In this document: positions 25,033 through 37,808 of the stretch, piece after piece
How the letters are laid out: each line of letters begins with the position of its first letter
Position numbering within the stretch: the first letter of the stretch is position 1
DNA from: Trichopria drosophilae
Lineage: Eukaryota > Arthropoda > Insecta > Hymenoptera > Diapriidae
Reading direction: 5' to 3'
Length of the DNA stretch: 64,000 bases
Assembly (NCBI GenBank): GCA_030407085.1
Contig: CM059582.1
Location: 154,652,501 to 154,716,500, forward strand
Position numbers and translations under genes: made by a program
Notes under the pieces: model-generated
What the model saw: the letters and a program-made list of their open reading frames with translations, nothing else
Databases searched by the model: none
Told to the model about the DNA's origin: nothing

Positions 25033-25390
25033 GGGAAGAAGTATGCATGCTAAAGATGATCTGTATTAAATTTGGATGAAAAAAAAATATCCGTTTTTGA
25101 GATATTGAGGTGGCCCGGTTGACATGGAATGCACGATATATATTAGCAAAAAATTTTAATATTTTAATTTTGTTAATAATTTTCTAAAAAATTGCGTACT
25201 TAGCGGACTCCAGTAATTTAAAAAAAAAAAATTTTACTTGATTTTAATGATACATAGTCTGGGAAAAAGTTCCAACAAAAAAAATGGCGAAACTAGAAGT
25301 CAACAGGGCCACCTCAATATCTCAAAAACGGATATTTTTTTGCAACCAAATTTGGTACAGATCATCTTTAGCATGCATACTTCTTCCCTC
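25033..25390. mobile_element. Foldback element with arms of about 95 bp
   Basis: The arm at 25033-25125 (gggaagaagtatgcatgc … gatattgaggtggccc) is repeated inverted at 25295-25390 with few differences. The spacer is about 170 bp. No reading frame. The arms are long relative to the element, as in foldback-type MITEs. Target duplication not resolved. Confidence 0.8.
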
Positions 25391-28300
25391 AATAATATAT
25401 ATTTTTTTATAGGAACTAACAGTACCATAATTATGTTATCATTGTAGGACATGCGAGTACAAAAAAAGTATAGTAAGTCGCAGTATTTAATTGTATTAAT
25501 AACAAATTCTTTTTATTTGTGTTGATGAATTCAAACGCTGTAATTATGGATAAATTATTACTATTCGATAATATTCGTTCTTAATATGAATCAAAGAGAG
25601 CATTTCAAAATGTGTTTCTGCTCTAGAGTAATGAATTTTAAATTAGCATTTATTACTCTTTTTTGGTCATAAAAAACAACATATATGAAAAAACTATTTT
25701 TTTTTGAACGTACGCCAAAGAATGGAACAATTATATTCAATATCAGATATTAACATTTTGACTAACATTTTTACATTATTAACATCGCTAAATCGGATTT
25801 CGGTGGGATCAGACGATTGGAAATAAATGTTTCGAATCTAATATTTATTATTTGGTTCGAATTAGATGCAATGAAGAGAGTGAATCTGTTACGATTTGAT
25901 TCAAATTTTGCAATTTCTGTATTTAAATGATATTATCGTTTATATACACTCAACATCATTTTGCCGATAGATTAATTAAATAAAATTTGAAAATTACCGC
26001 AGAATTTTATCGAAACAAAATGACAGATGTTCGCCTTATTTAGATTTGACCCATTTTATTCACAAAAATAGAATACATGCGCTGGCCTCCATGACACAGT
26101 TTTGAATCTCTACAGGCGGAAACAACAGATTAGATTTACCAAAAGCAAAAGGGGCGAGGTTCAGGGCAGCGCCTTGACCGGAGGAATCTTGTGAAGTTCC
26201 CAGATAAAGCGAAAATTATGATATTGGGAGAAAAGACATCTTCCAAGCAAACACCAAACATATTTACGATTTGCTTATTACATTTCCATTCCATGATATG
26301 TTTTGGAAATAACGTTCGTGATTTTTATCGTCTTTATGAGGGGGTTTTCAAGGCTTCCGAAAGAACCCTCTAAATATCAATATGCCAGTTTTGGGATATA
26401 CAAGGTCTTTTTTTTACTTTCACGATACTTTATTCATATAAAAGCTTCGCTTGTAAACAGTGTGATACAGTTCTCAGCGTTCACTTGAAAAGATAAAGTG
26501 CAAATTTATGTTTAATTATCACAATAAATACAACGTGAAAGTGCTGCTAAAAAGTAAGAATTTTGTTATTTTATGATGTTTCCATCATGTTTTTGATAGT
26601 CATATTGAATTACTATTTCAATTGAAAAAGGCTAATTTTGTGGAAAATATATAGACGGGAAAATATTTTGCTATTACAAACTTGATACTATTTTGCAGTC
26701 TCTGTATCACAGAAAATGTTTAAGGTATATTTAACGAACTGACATAAAATCATACTAAACTTTTATTTGCATAATATTAATACATTATATACAGGCAAGA
26801 CATGTATACATTCAAAAGCATTTTAAGAAATTTTATGAGAGTTCAAAATGCAGATCCAATATCCTTGACTTTATGAAAGTTTGACAATGCACATTTTATT
26901 TCAATGGACGTATAATCAGAAAAGACAAATTGTAAAAATAGAAAATAAATATTTTTTGAATGGTACAAAAAGATAAAAAGTTATTTTTTCGTGGATTTCA
27001 GATTATTGTGTTGTCAGAAAACTAATAATAATTTCCTTCATTATAGTTCTCACAAATAATATAATAACATAATTTTGTTAGTTTAATTTCTATTTATAAA
27101 TTCAAAAAGATTCTGAAAACATGCGAAGTAGATGTATGTAGGTACATTTAATTGACATATATTTCAGTTCGTATATTTTCATTTCGTATATTACAGTTGG
27201 TTGGTTCTGATTTCATCAATCAGTAGATTCTTAATATTTCAAAGTTAAATAATATTATCACTCAATATTCAAAATGTAAATATGAATGTCATCCACCACA
27301 GTTTTTGGTGTCTCAAAATGTTGTCTAAATATTCAAGGCCATTGATTGATATTGGATGTATTGAAAAGTATATACAGTACATTCCAGGCCGAGATTTCCG
27401 ATTGAAATTTATATTTTTTGAAATTTGTTTTGGCACTTGGTATATATAGGTTTCCTCCAAATACACTGCGTCCAACCTAAAGTACCAAAAAATATTGAAC
27501 TGAAACTGATATGTATTATGTTGCTGCGAAATTCAAAATAGTTCTATAACATGTCGTCGATTCTTACAAAAAATCAGAAATTAAAAAATTATTTTATAAT
27601 AATCCATGTCGTTGGCATATACAATTTCTTAGCTGTGAAAAATGAGTTTGAACTTATCAACGAAACCTGAAGTCACCTGAATAATATGCAAAAACGTGTA
27701 ATTTAAGGGCCATCATTCCAACATTACTAATAATTTTTTTATTTGCAGCTCGTTCGGTTGACTTTAAAGATACATAATATACATTACAATTTCCAAAAGT
27801 GTATTTAATATATGAAAAAGTAAGGAAATGGTTGTCAGTACATTTTTAGCAGGGAATAAACACAGAAAGAAAGTAAGCGGTCATTCGTTAATACCAGCGG
27901 CAGGAATAATTTCTGAAACTCATTTTTTGATACATAATGCTGAACAAAATGATGATTGGTATTTTTTAATTATTTGTTTAAATCAGTTTTCTTTTGATTA
28001 TTTGTATATCTTTTTTTGTTTGTTCTTATTTTTTCTTTTTTCATTTACTTTTTTTTTTTTTTAATTTCGACAAAATATTTTTTCATTCTTTTATTCATTT
28101 TTTGTTGGGGTTTTTAAAGAACATAGGTTTATTAGGAGGCATAGAAGTACGTATAGATACTTTTCTTTATATTATGTGTGCTTGGTGTTATTGTAGGTTC
28201 ATTTCTATTCAAAATTAAAATTTATTTTGCTGAAGTGTTTCAAACTTACAAACTTCTTCCACGAATTTCTACTAAAAATGGACATTTCTAAAGATTTTTA

Positions 28301-30825
28301 TGTTAAATCTGTATTTTATGTAAGATCTGTCGAAATTCTAATATATTTTTCGTTATAGTCAAAAGAATTACTTTTACAAACAATTCATTATTCCTATCGT
28401 TGAAAAATTATAATTATAAATTTACTTTCTATTATTGTTTTTTGCGAAGGTACGCCCCACTAAAAATGGCAAAATAATAACCCCTGCATGACACGGATTT
28501 ATAATGGAAGATTCCATTTTCTAATAATTTTAGACAGGTAATAATTTAAGAAAAGCGTTCCCAATTTTTTTTAATCTTATTATGTCATAGTATTATTTAA
28601 TTTTTATTATTTAAATTTATTTTTAATGTAAATGCTCCCCGAAAAACCTTAAAGATCCGTCTTTCAAATAATATTTTACTTTCTGATTTCGTGTAGGAAG
28701 GAACGATGTATTATATAACAGTTTGAAATTTCGTAATAATAAGATACGTATCAGTTTCAATCAAATTATTCCCTACTTTAATGGTTGAAAACAGTGTATC
28801 CTGCATTAAACCCGTACAAAATTAATATAAAGACATATTATTCTCAAGGGGTATAGTTGACGTGGATTTATCTATACTTAAAATGTGAGGTTAGGTTAAA
28901 ATATTGTTATAGTAAGACTATAGGAAAAACTCAATCAATAAGGCAATTAATGAATTGAGAAACAAATATTTATGATAAACATTGGAATTTGCTGAACTTA
29001 ATTTGTTCTTTAAACTTTAGAGTATCTTAAATAATATAGTATTAACAAGAAAATTTTATGAATTATAGCAGTATTATGATGAATCTGTATTTAAATTATG
29101 TTCATTAAAAACATTTGAGAAAGCATATCGAATTGATTTATATTTTAAATACTTTCCTAATTCGCAACAACAATTTGTAACAAATGCTTATAATTCTTGC
29201 AAGAATTAAAATTACTATTTGATTAACTTACAAGAAACTCTTTTATATTCAAAATTTTAGCCGGTGTCTAGATTGAGGTCTTCTTAGAAAATAAAACTTC
29301 GATTTATTTAAAAGAACGATATCGTAAATAATACTTTTGAAAGCACGTAGATGCTATCCAGTTTTATGTAAAGTTCTACAATCTACTTGTTTATGAATAA
29401 AAGCTTTCTTTCTCCAATAGAGATAACGTTGGAAATACAGATACTGTTAATTATTGGTATATTTATCTTTTAGCCATCCGTTATTTCGATCTATTGTATA
29501 GTTCAGAATCGCCGACCTATACGACGGATTGGGAGCAGTCAATTTGGTCCATTTCCTAGTTATCTGTTTTATATATCGATATGCAACATCGAATTTGATG
29601 CATGGCTCACCACATCAAACAAAAATTAATGACAATGTTCTATGTTTGGTTCTGCTTCAATGTCGTATCCATTTGATTATGCATTTATTTAGTCATTTGA
29701 TACTAGGTATTAATAATTATTAGGCGAATGAAATATTAAAATTTTATCAAAGTAATAGTTTATTGTTTATTTATTTACAAAACAGTGTTTATACGAATAT
29801 ATCTTACAATATTTAACCTTGTCTGTTTAATCAGTCGATAGTAGCATAACTCAGTTTCTAATTGAAATGCCAATTTTAATTTCTTAATCAATTTTTTTGT
29901 AATTATAAGCATAGCAGTTAAATTGTGGATGAAATGCAACCGAATATTACTTTAGTATATTTTGCATTTATTTCTTCACTGACAAAAATTTATCTGACAA
30001 ATTCAATTACTGCTAGATATTTGGGGAAAGTAGTCATTTTCAGTTAGACAAACCCTATCGTTGTTCTTGATTTTACTATATTTATTGAATTTAATATTTT
30101 AAGTTTAATAGTTAATTTACAAAAACTAACGGAACTTTTGAAGTCAAATTACCTTCCGAATTACATTCAACTGACTACTTCCTTATTTGTTTTGACTACT
30201 TTAGGGTAGTTATTACATTGGTTGAAATTTAGTTTAGGACTTATCGAATTACTTACAATCGTAGAAAAAACTACTGAATTTTACAAAGTGTCTTTAGTGG
30301 TATGTATATTACTAATGTAACAATCTGTTTCAATCGAGGTGAAATATTTCCCGTCAGATATATTTTTCACAAATAGAGATCGATTTTATATTTTGTTATG
30401 ATTTTGTCATACATATCTACGGTAGTAAAAGCTTAATTCCATTTTTTAAAACTCGTGAAAAACGTATTTAAAGTTTTAGATTTACATATTAAGCTGTGTA
30501 AACGTGAATTTTATTATTCAATAATTCTTAAATGTAATTTTGAATCCAAATCTATATGCAATAAAGCGATGGAAAATAAAAAATCAATTATTTGGCGGTT
30601 TTTCGATTAAACAAAAATTGACTTATGCCCTTTTTCCATACCACCACAGATATATAATACTTAGTCATTTAAAAAACTGTGGAGCTACACTAATTACAAA
30701 TTTTTCCAAATCAATAGTTAAATTAAAATAATAAATAAATGTGATTAAGAGTAATTTATAGCATAACAGTGGACGAATCAAAACTGTAATAAATTAATTC
30801 TTGTTATAGGGCCAGTCATTTTATA
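25391..30825. other. Intergenic between genes 2 and 3
   Basis: About 5.4 kb of AT-rich DNA without a recognised gene. A possible leader exon of gene 3 near 26436-26553 is listed separately. Long T runs occur at 28005-28065. Short open frames carry no family features. Confidence 0.5.
26436..26553 (+). promoter_or_regulatory. Weak candidate promoter and leader exon for gene 3
   Basis: catataaaag at 26436-26445 is followed about 28 bases on by an ACAGTT initiator-like word. A gtaaga donor follows at 26554. Just upstream of gene 3 an acceptor-like ttgttatag ends near 30810. If these are joined, the leader intron would be about 4.3 kb. It could equally be a chance match. Confidence 0.2.
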
Positions 30826-32241
30826 ATGGCATCTTTCAAGGTGTTGTTATGTACATCATTCATTCTTCTTGCAACATCTGGCAACTGCAAGGTCTTATTT
30901 TCGAATGAGCAACCTATTCAGTTTCCACTAACCAAGTTTGACAAATCTGTTACATACCGCAGTATTTCAAAGAGTGGCAAAAATGTTACTTTGGAAAGAT
31001 TTCGATACACACATAACCGGCAATTGATCCTTGATCTACAAAGTCTTGAGCTCGAACATCCTCCGAATCCTTATCCAGGCTTCATCAGGAGTACAATTGT
31101 TCGTTGTTTAAGTCTCCGCGATAATGGAATTAATCAAATGCGACCAGGATCCTTCGACCAGCTACCTAACTTACAGATGCTTGATCTATCGAAAAATCGA
31201 TTAGCGTACTGTGATTTCTTTGATTTTGGTAGATGTCAAACAAGTTTGCAGACTTTGCTTATTGAGGAAAATCAAGCACCTTCCGATAATCTTGAAAAAT
31301 CGATTGCCAAAGCAGGATGTTTCCCTCAACTAGAAAGACTTTATCTTCGCAATAACTCCCTTAGGATATTAAATTTTTCACTAAAAGAATCATTTCCCAA
31401 GCTCTCGTCGTTATATCTGTCGAACAACCAACTTGACACGAAATCATTTATTCGAGACGCACCAGATACTTTGAGCCATTTGTATTTGGAGCAGAATGCC
31501 ATATTTTCACTAAGGGGTGAGGTTTTGCGTAATTTACAATCTTTATACCTAGATGGAAATATCGTTCGCAGTATTTGCTACGAAAAGTGCACTGAGAACG
31601 ATCTCAATCTTAAAGGTGCATCGAGCTTGAAAGACTTGTCTATTTCAAATAATAAAATTATAGTAATCGACACATACGCCTTTGCAGACACTCGAAATCT
31701 ATCGATTTTAGATATTTCACAAAACAGCATAAATGAATTGCAGTCAGGCACCTTTCACCGATTAAGTATGTTGGCTGAAATTAATCTGGATGGAAACTCG
31801 TTATCAAATATACCAGATTTTTCTTATAACAGTTATTTACGCAAGTTATCTGTGAGACATAATAAACTCACAAGTATAAAGAGGGCTAGTTTTTCGAATT
31901 TGCGCAGATTACAGTGTTTGCGCTTGGGAGGCAACAAAATTGAGCAATTTGATGATGATGTATTTATGGATCTTGGATGGTTGGAGCAACTGGACTTATC
32001 AAATAATGGGCTGGAATATTTGCCGAAGGAGTGGATGCAGTCGTTGCTTAATTTGCGAGTACTGGATCTACGGCGTAATAAAATCGCGTATTTCGAAAAA
32101 CTGTCTCTAATACCCGTACCTTTCTTCTCGTCCATATATTTACAGGATAACAACGTATCTTACGTTAATGAAACAGACGTCATAAAATATAGCGAAAATT
32201 TAAAAGTTTATTTAGAAACAAATTGTACTAGAGTACAGTAA
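30826..32241 (+). CDS. Gene 3: secreted LRR protein, subfamily A (471 aa)
   Basis: Closest paralogue of gene 2. Signal peptide 1 to about 21. The IQFPLTKF motif follows, then NPYPGFI (81-87) ahead of the first full repeat (CLSLRDNGI). LRRs continue to about 450. CDFFDFGRC (129-137) keeps the subfamily cysteine pair. APDT (212-215) marks the irregular central repeat. CYEKC (251-255) is the conserved insertion. The C terminus is shorter than in gene 2, stopping soon after LETNC, so the extra cysteine tail of gene 2 is missing. No transmembrane or anchor signal. An acceptor-like sequence ends 15-20 bases before the ATG, so the leader may be spliced. Gene 4 starts 598 bp after the stop, in the same orientation. 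Confidence 0.92.
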   Translation: MASFKVLLCTSFILLATSGNCKVLFSNEQPIQFPLTKFDKSVTYRSISKSGKNVTLERFRYTHNRQLILDLQSLELEHPPNPYPGFIRSTIVRCLSLRDNGINQMRPGSFDQLPNLQMLDLSKNRLAYCDFFDFGRCQTSLQTLLIEENQAPSDNLEKSIAKAGCFPQLERLYLRNNSLRILNFSLKESFPKLSSLYLSNNQLDTKSFIRDAPDTLSHLYLEQNAIFSLRGEVLRNLQSLYLDGNIVRSICYEKCTENDLNLKGASSLKDLSISNNKIIVIDTYAFADTRNLSILDISQNSINELQSGTFHRLSMLAEINLDGNSLSNIPDFSYNSYLRKLSVRHNKLTSIKRASFSNLRRLQCLRLGGNKIEQFDDDVFMDLGWLEQLDLSNNGLEYLPKEWMQSLLNLRVLDLRRNKIAYFEKLSLIPVPFFSSIYLQDNNVSYVNETDVIKYSENLKVYLETNCTRVQ

Positions 32242-32456
32242 AGTCTGAATTGTGTTTAGTTACATAATAATATAAACCTGACTTGTGAATTTCCTTTTTG
32301 TAAAGAATTTAGTCATTATATAAGCGATCTTTCTGTTGTTAATCATTACAAACGATAGTATTATTTTTTGTGCGATAAGTTTATTTTAAGAAATATGCTG
32401 CATGTATTACTGGCATTAATTATATAGATTGTTAAAAATGTTTTTTATTACTTCCA

Positions 32457-32462
32457 AATAAA
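32457..32462 (+). terminator. Candidate polyadenylation signal, gene 3
   Basis: An AATAAA 216 bp after the stop of gene 3, well before the promoter region of gene 4. Confidence 0.5.
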
Positions 32463-32753
32463 TTTTAATTGAGAGTAATTTATAAGTGTAATTTTGTGTA
32501 TGGTTCGTATGAATATTTATTTATAAAATAGAATTAATTACAATATATATTTTTTGCGAGAAGGCAGGCAATTACCGAAAATAAATGAAAGTATACGCAT
32601 TTCACATTTCCAAAAGAAAAGCTTTTACTTGATCGTGAAAAATTTTCTTTCCCGATGCGCAGTTTTACAAGTTTAGGGAAAGGTTATGGCAGACTTATAT
32701 TGACGTACATGTTTATTTCGCGTGTGTTACTAATCAATCAAATAAGAGGGCGT

Positions 32754-32761
32754 TTATAATA
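32754..32761 (+). promoter_or_regulatory. TATA-like element before gene 4
   Basis: ttataata lies about 80 bp upstream of the gene 4 ATG. A start site about 30 bases downstream would give a leader of about 50-55 bases. There is no splice acceptor next to this ATG. Confidence 0.35.
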
Positions 32762-32839
32762 ATTTCGAGTGCGAATCGTAAAATTGATGTCACGCGAGTC
32801 TTTCTATCAATTAAACTAAGTGAAATTTAATAAGAAAAT

Positions 32840-34264
32840 ATGGGAAGTTATATTCAACATTTTATTGCATGTGTAATTCTGGCATTTGTCGTGTATGCAG
32901 AATCTGAATTGCACCTGGTAGTTAAAGAACCAATTTTAGTTGAAGATAAATCAAAAGTGGTGAAAAATGTTAACTCAACCGTGTCCGAGCTTCATAAATT
33001 CTGTGACGTCGAGTTGGATTTTTCCAACATGAATTTTGGAAATATCAATGAGAATTTTATTTTGAGTCCACATGTAAAAAGTTTAAATTTGCAATACAAT
33101 GGGATTCAAATGATCAAGCACGGTGCGCTAGATGGAATGCCGAATCTGAAACGTTTGGACTTGACGGGAAACCAAATTCGACCCAAGGATTTTTTCTCGT
33201 TCGGAGGACATCCTCAATTGGAAACTTTGATACTGAATGAAAATATTCGTTACGAAAATGGTTATTGGTACGGCGACTTTGATGTACATTCTGTAATCCA
33301 GATTACCGACACTCTTCCAAATTTAAAACATCTTTCTGTACGTAATGTTTTTATTAAGAACATCTCATCAAATTGGAGTACGTATCTACCAAGTTTGACA
33401 CATCTTGATTTGTCCGAAAATGTGCTAAACCTGGCGAAAACTCGTCGTTTTGAATCAACTGATTCAAGTGTTGACTATCGCCAAGCCTTAACGAACCGCA
33501 TATTTGAAGTTCTGCCTGATACGGTTACTGATTTACGAATGGAAAAGATGGAAATGACACGTACGATCAATCGAAAACTAGGAAATCTCTTGTCACTATC
33601 GCTCGATGGCAATAGCTTCGAAACAATCAGCGCCTACTACTGTTATGACAAAACATTGTGTCTTGAAAATTTGGAAAATTTACGCAATTTATCCGTATCG
33701 AACTGCAAAATTCGGAAAATTGAAGATGACGCATTCAAAGGTATGACCAGTTTATTGCGGTTAAATTTATCAATGAACCGATTGCGAAAACTTTCAAATA
33801 AAACTTTTCATCATTTGGAATATTTAACGGAATTGGATTTGAGTGGAAACCATTTTCTCACTTTACCCCCCGTCTGTATTTTGAGTCGTTTGGAAACTTT
33901 CATTTTGAATGACATGAAAAGTAGGTCATTCTATACAACCAATTTTTGTCATTTGCCAATGTTAACAACATTATCACTACGAAAAAATTCTATACGACAA
34001 ATTGAAGAATCATTTTTGAATGCTTTTCCATTACTGGAAGACCTCGATTTATCTGAAAATCTGTTAGAGTCGGTACCATTTTGGAGTACACAAGCCCCTC
34101 TTCGTCATTTTTACTTAAGAGACAATGGAATTTCAAGTTTGGATAACCTACCCCTTCAAGAAGCGTCATCATTGGTGCTTTTGGATCTTACCAACAATAC
34201 CATTAAAAGTTTCAGTTTACGCGTTTTGAAATCTTTACCAGAGATTATTACGATTCTTCTTTAA
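32840..34264 (+). CDS. Gene 4: secreted LRR protein, subfamily B (474 aa)
   Basis: Extracellular LRR-only protein. Signal peptide 1 to about 20 (…ILAFVVYA). A 35-residue polar stretch leads to the subfamily B entry motif CDVELDFSN (Cys55). Repeats start near residue 78 and fill the rest. DFFSFGGH (117-124) occupies the place of the CDFF-FGRC motif of subfamily A but has no cysteines. A Tyr-rich insertion (about 134-150) and a Ser/Asp insertion (about 203-216) interrupt two repeats. LPDT is at 225-228, and CYDKTLC (268-274) is the conserved cysteine insertion. The protein stops immediately after a final repeat (LPEIITILL) without a C-terminal cysteine cap. No membrane segment. Genes 5 and 6 are its nearest relatives. 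Confidence 0.92.
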   Translation: MGSYIQHFIACVILAFVVYAESELHLVVKEPILVEDKSKVVKNVNSTVSELHKFCDVELDFSNMNFGNINENFILSPHVKSLNLQYNGIQMIKHGALDGMPNLKRLDLTGNQIRPKDFFSFGGHPQLETLILNENIRYENGYWYGDFDVHSVIQITDTLPNLKHLSVRNVFIKNISSNWSTYLPSLTHLDLSENVLNLAKTRRFESTDSSVDYRQALTNRIFEVLPDTVTDLRMEKMEMTRTINRKLGNLLSLSLDGNSFETISAYYCYDKTLCLENLENLRNLSVSNCKIRKIEDDAFKGMTSLLRLNLSMNRLRKLSNKTFHHLEYLTELDLSGNHFLTLPPVCILSRLETFILNDMKSRSFYTTNFCHLPMLTTLSLRKNSIRQIEESFLNAFPLLEDLDLSENLLESVPFWSTQAPLRHFYLRDNGISSLDNLPLQEASSLVLLDLTNNTIKSFSLRVLKSLPEIITILL

Positions 34265-36300
34265 TTTTACTGGCATAAGAAGAGTTTATAATTTATAGAT
34301 ATATCTTTTTATATTAATTGTGTGATTGCTGTAATATAAATTTACAATTTATAAATTCATATAAATTTCTTGTACATATTTAGTATTGAATTATTGTAAT
34401 TGAATTATTGTACTTGTCAACGATTTTGTAAGATTGTATTACGTATAAATATTTGGAAATATATAAATATTAATAAAAATTAAATGAAAAAATATCCTTT
34501 TTAAATTAACCTTGTATTGGAGTATTATATTTGGGGCCCTATTTAAGACTAATTTGGGAAATATAATAAAAAGTAACCTAAATTTGCAACAGTATTGATA
34601 ATAAAATATGTGAAAATTGTGCGAATCGTGACACATAGCAAAAGCTAACCTCTTTCATACACTTCAATTTAAAAAATTGTGGTGACGAATATTTTTCGTG
34701 AAAATCGTAAAGATAACAAGTTATTAATTTTACATTAATTGATAATATATAATTTGATACATTTTCGATGTTTTCAATTCATTCGAAAATCTTGCATTAA
34801 TAAAAATGTCATAGTATTTTATTAGACTTCATGTGGCAGAATTAATTGAAAATTAAAAAATATGTTAGCAATATATCATGTTTCATTTATTTCAACTTAA
34901 AATATAAATAAATAAAAATATTAATAAAAATGAGATTATTATTTTAATGTTGCTGAAAAGATGTTATTAAATTTCTATCATGAGAGGTAATTAATAAGGT
35001 TCTGCTGATCCCGTCTCTGATTATTTAATAAAAATGTTCAGACATACATTTCATTTAATAACAGTATTTAATTTTATAAATTTCTCTTTATTTCGTTTCA
35101 TTTTACTTGTTCATAATACCAGCAATGATCTGGGGTCTACTTTCTTATTTATGCTATATTTTTCTGCAGAAATTCTCAATTTAAAAAAGTTTTTTTATGG
35201 GCAAAACATAATTTTTCTTTAAAAATAAGAATACTGTCACGGAAAATTGTCTGAATCCGTAAAGTCACTTAAAAAATATCAATAAATGGTGTTTCATAAA
35301 ATGTAATGTTTTCTATTCCATCACTTTAAACACAGTTATTAAATATTTATAATTGAATTATGTACAAAATTAGTGAAAAAAATATATAACACTACTATAC
35401 AATTTTAATTGAATTCGGATTAAAGCACTCGAAGGTAGATTTAATTTTTTCATAGGGAACATATAAATTTCTTCTTTGAAAAAGCAGATACATTGCCTTG
35501 TAACCGAAATGTTTTTGGTATTGACAAATTTCCGATGAAATGTGGTACAGCGATCAATAATATTTGAAAGTGAAAACCCTGGATGGGAATTCTATTTTTT
35601 GTATCCATTTAAGAGCAAAAAATGTGGAATTAGATCACTTTGGAAAGGGATTAGCGTTAGAGGGTTGCAATTGGAGGAGTAGCCACTTGTTACTGTTGTG
35701 AGTACCGAAACATGGCAAAATCAGTGAGTAATAATAAATAATAAATCATACTTGATTGGTATTTTTCGTTTTTTATAGAATTAATGTTAATAATATTATA
35801 AAAGGTATCAATTTGGAACTGAATGTGATCACGAAGGTAAGTAGTGACATTTCCGTGAAAAGCAAAAATATTAAAAGATATATTTAATAATACGTATGTG
35901 AGTGGTTGCGTATTCAATTAATAGAATTCATAAAAACACGTTATTCCAAATTAAAGTGACTTTTCACTGACTCTTCAACAAGTTTCGCTGTTTAACTTTG
36001 AACTTAGAAACGCGATGTTTACCCAAAACATTTGAGCAACTGATTCCATTCAAATTAAAGCTTCCTAACATTCGATACGTAGAATTCTCAGATTGTTATT
36101 AAAACATTCTTCGGATATTTTTATTTGGAGTGTAGTGTTCCAAATGTCTTGTTTTTTAAGGAGAAAAGTACGAGTCGCGATACCTCATCTGTAAAATATT
36201 ACATTAACATGTGAAGATTATTTTATGACCATGGCCTATTCCTACTCTGCCCTAGTTTTCTAATACTGTGAGAAAATTCGTTACAGATATTCATGGGGTT
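34265..36300. other. Intergenic between genes 4 and 5
   Basis: AT-rich, with no gene or inverted-repeat element recognised. It contains the 3' flank of gene 4 and the upstream region of gene 5. Confidence 0.5.
34472..34477 (+). terminator. Candidate polyadenylation signal, gene 4
   Basis: An AATAAA 208 bp after the stop of gene 4. Confidence 0.45.
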
Positions 36301-36302
36301 GA

Positions 36303-36310
36303 TATATAAT
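36303..36310 (+). promoter_or_regulatory. TATA-like element before gene 5
   Basis: tatataat is followed about 30 bases on by a TCAGA initiator-like word near 36336. This predicts an unspliced leader of about 105 bases. Confidence 0.4.
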
Positions 36311-36440
36311 ACAGAAATGCGCGTGGTACATGGATATCAGAAGTATTCGAAACGTCGTACTGAATACTCCTAGTTTGAGATCTAGTACATGAAGCGTACA
36401 TAGTACTCTTTAAGTAACGGCGTATTGCGAATTTTAAAAA

Positions 36441-37808
36441 ATGGTGCAACGTAGTCTTAGTTATGTGTTTCTTTGGTATTTTTCGGTTCAATTTATGTGC
36501 AGTGATTCTTATCAATTACCAGTGAACAATGTAACCGCAAAAACTTCGTTATTTAAAACTGATCAACTTTGCGACGTATTATTAGATTTTTCGAATGTTG
36601 GCCTGACTGCAATTGGAACGAATTTCATTTCAAGTCCGCGCGTGACGCGATTGGTTTTACAAAACAACGGAATTGCAAATATTGCTCCTGGTGCTTTTAA
36701 TGAACTTCCGAATTTATCCTACTTGGATTTATCAAATAATAACATTATGTGGAAGGATTTCACTGCCTTTGGAAATCATTCTAACTTAGAGACTTTAATA
36801 TTGGATAATAATCAAGGTCTGACTCCAACTGAGCAATACTCGGCATCTTCCTATGGTTTACAATATTATAAAAACAAATATATCAAGCGCGAGATAAAAA
36901 TAGAAAATCACTACCCGAGCTTGAAACATCTGCATCTTCGTAACGTTCTCATGAATAAGCTTACTTCTGACTGGAACAAGTGTGTACCGAATTTGACTCA
37001 CTTATACATTTCGGATAACATAATGGATATGAACGTGTTATTAGAGACTCTACCATCAACTGTAACAAATATGCACTTGGACAAAATTGGCCTCACTCGT
37101 TTAAATACTCTACGATTGGGAAAATTGGAATTACTTTCTTTGAATGACAACATATTCAACACAGTGAGCAACAATTATTGTTACGACCAAATTCTATGTC
37201 TAAAGAATTTGTATAATTTGACGGAATTGTCGCTTTCAAACTGCGAAATTCAAAAAATTGACGAACGTGCTTTGGAAAACGTTCCGAATCTAGTGAGTTT
37301 AAATTTATCGAAAAATCGATTCAAAACGTTGCCGCATGAAATTTTAGATTCTGTACTTAATCTACAGACGTTGAATTTGAGCAAAAATTCAATCGAGTAT
37401 TTACCAGATATATGCTCATTGCATTATTTGACAACTTTGATCTTAGATGACATGGAGAATATTACCTCGTTCGTGACATCAAATGCCTATTGTGAACTTC
37501 CGAATTTACAAGTTATATCTCTGCGTAATAATAATTTGGAAAAGATTTCGTCCGAGTTTTTTCATAATTTGCCAGCACTAGAAGAGATAGATCTATCTGG
37601 AAACAAACTTCGATCTCTTCCTCAATCAGTGTCGAAGACGAAATTAAAATATATTAATTTACGATCAAACTTAATCGAGGACATTGACAGTCTTTCTCTG
37701 GATATGACAGAGTCATTGGAAATGGTCATTTTGCAGGATAATCACATAACGAATTTTTCGACGAATGTCATGAAATATTTACCAAATAATCTTACAGTGT
37801 TTATTTAA
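36441..37808 (+). CDS. Gene 5: secreted LRR protein, subfamily B (455 aa)
   Basis: The shortest subfamily B member. Signal peptide 1 to about 22 (YVFLWYFSVQFMCS). Only about 20 residues separate it from the entry motif CDVLLDFSN (Cys44). LRRs run from about 68 to the end. DFTAFGNH (106-113) replaces the subfamily A cysteine motif. A Tyr/Lys-rich insertion spans about 130-152. LPST is at 204-207, and CYDQILC (247-253) is the conserved insertion. Several N-x-S/T sequons are present. The chain ends directly on LPNNLTVFI with no capping cysteine. Part of the signal-peptide coding segment (36461-36508) is duplicated with one mismatch at 38486-38533. No anchor sequence; secretion is inferred. Confidence 0.92.
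   Translation: MVQRSLSYVFLWYFSVQFMCSDSYQLPVNNVTAKTSLFKTDQLCDVLLDFSNVGLTAIGTNFISSPRVTRLVLQNNGIANIAPGAFNELPNLSYLDLSNNNIMWKDFTAFGNHSNLETLILDNNQGLTPTEQYSASSYGLQYYKNKYIKREIKIENHYPSLKHLHLRNVLMNKLTSDWNKCVPNLTHLYISDNIMDMNVLLETLPSTVTNMHLDKIGLTRLNTLRLGKLELLSLNDNIFNTVSNNYCYDQILCLKNLYNLTELSLSNCEIQKIDERALENVPNLVSLNLSKNRFKTLPHEILDSVLNLQTLNLSKNSIEYLPDICSLHYLTTLILDDMENITSFVTSNAYCELPNLQVISLRNNNLEKISSEFFHNLPALEEIDLSGNKLRSLPQSVSKTKLKYINLRSNLIEDIDSLSLDMTESLEMVILQDNHITNFSTNVMKYLPNNLTVFI

Noticed and set aside
29529..29723. Possible signal-peptide-like relic of another LRR gene
   Set aside because: The hydrophobic start begins on TTG and no LRR text follows; the resemblance is too weak.
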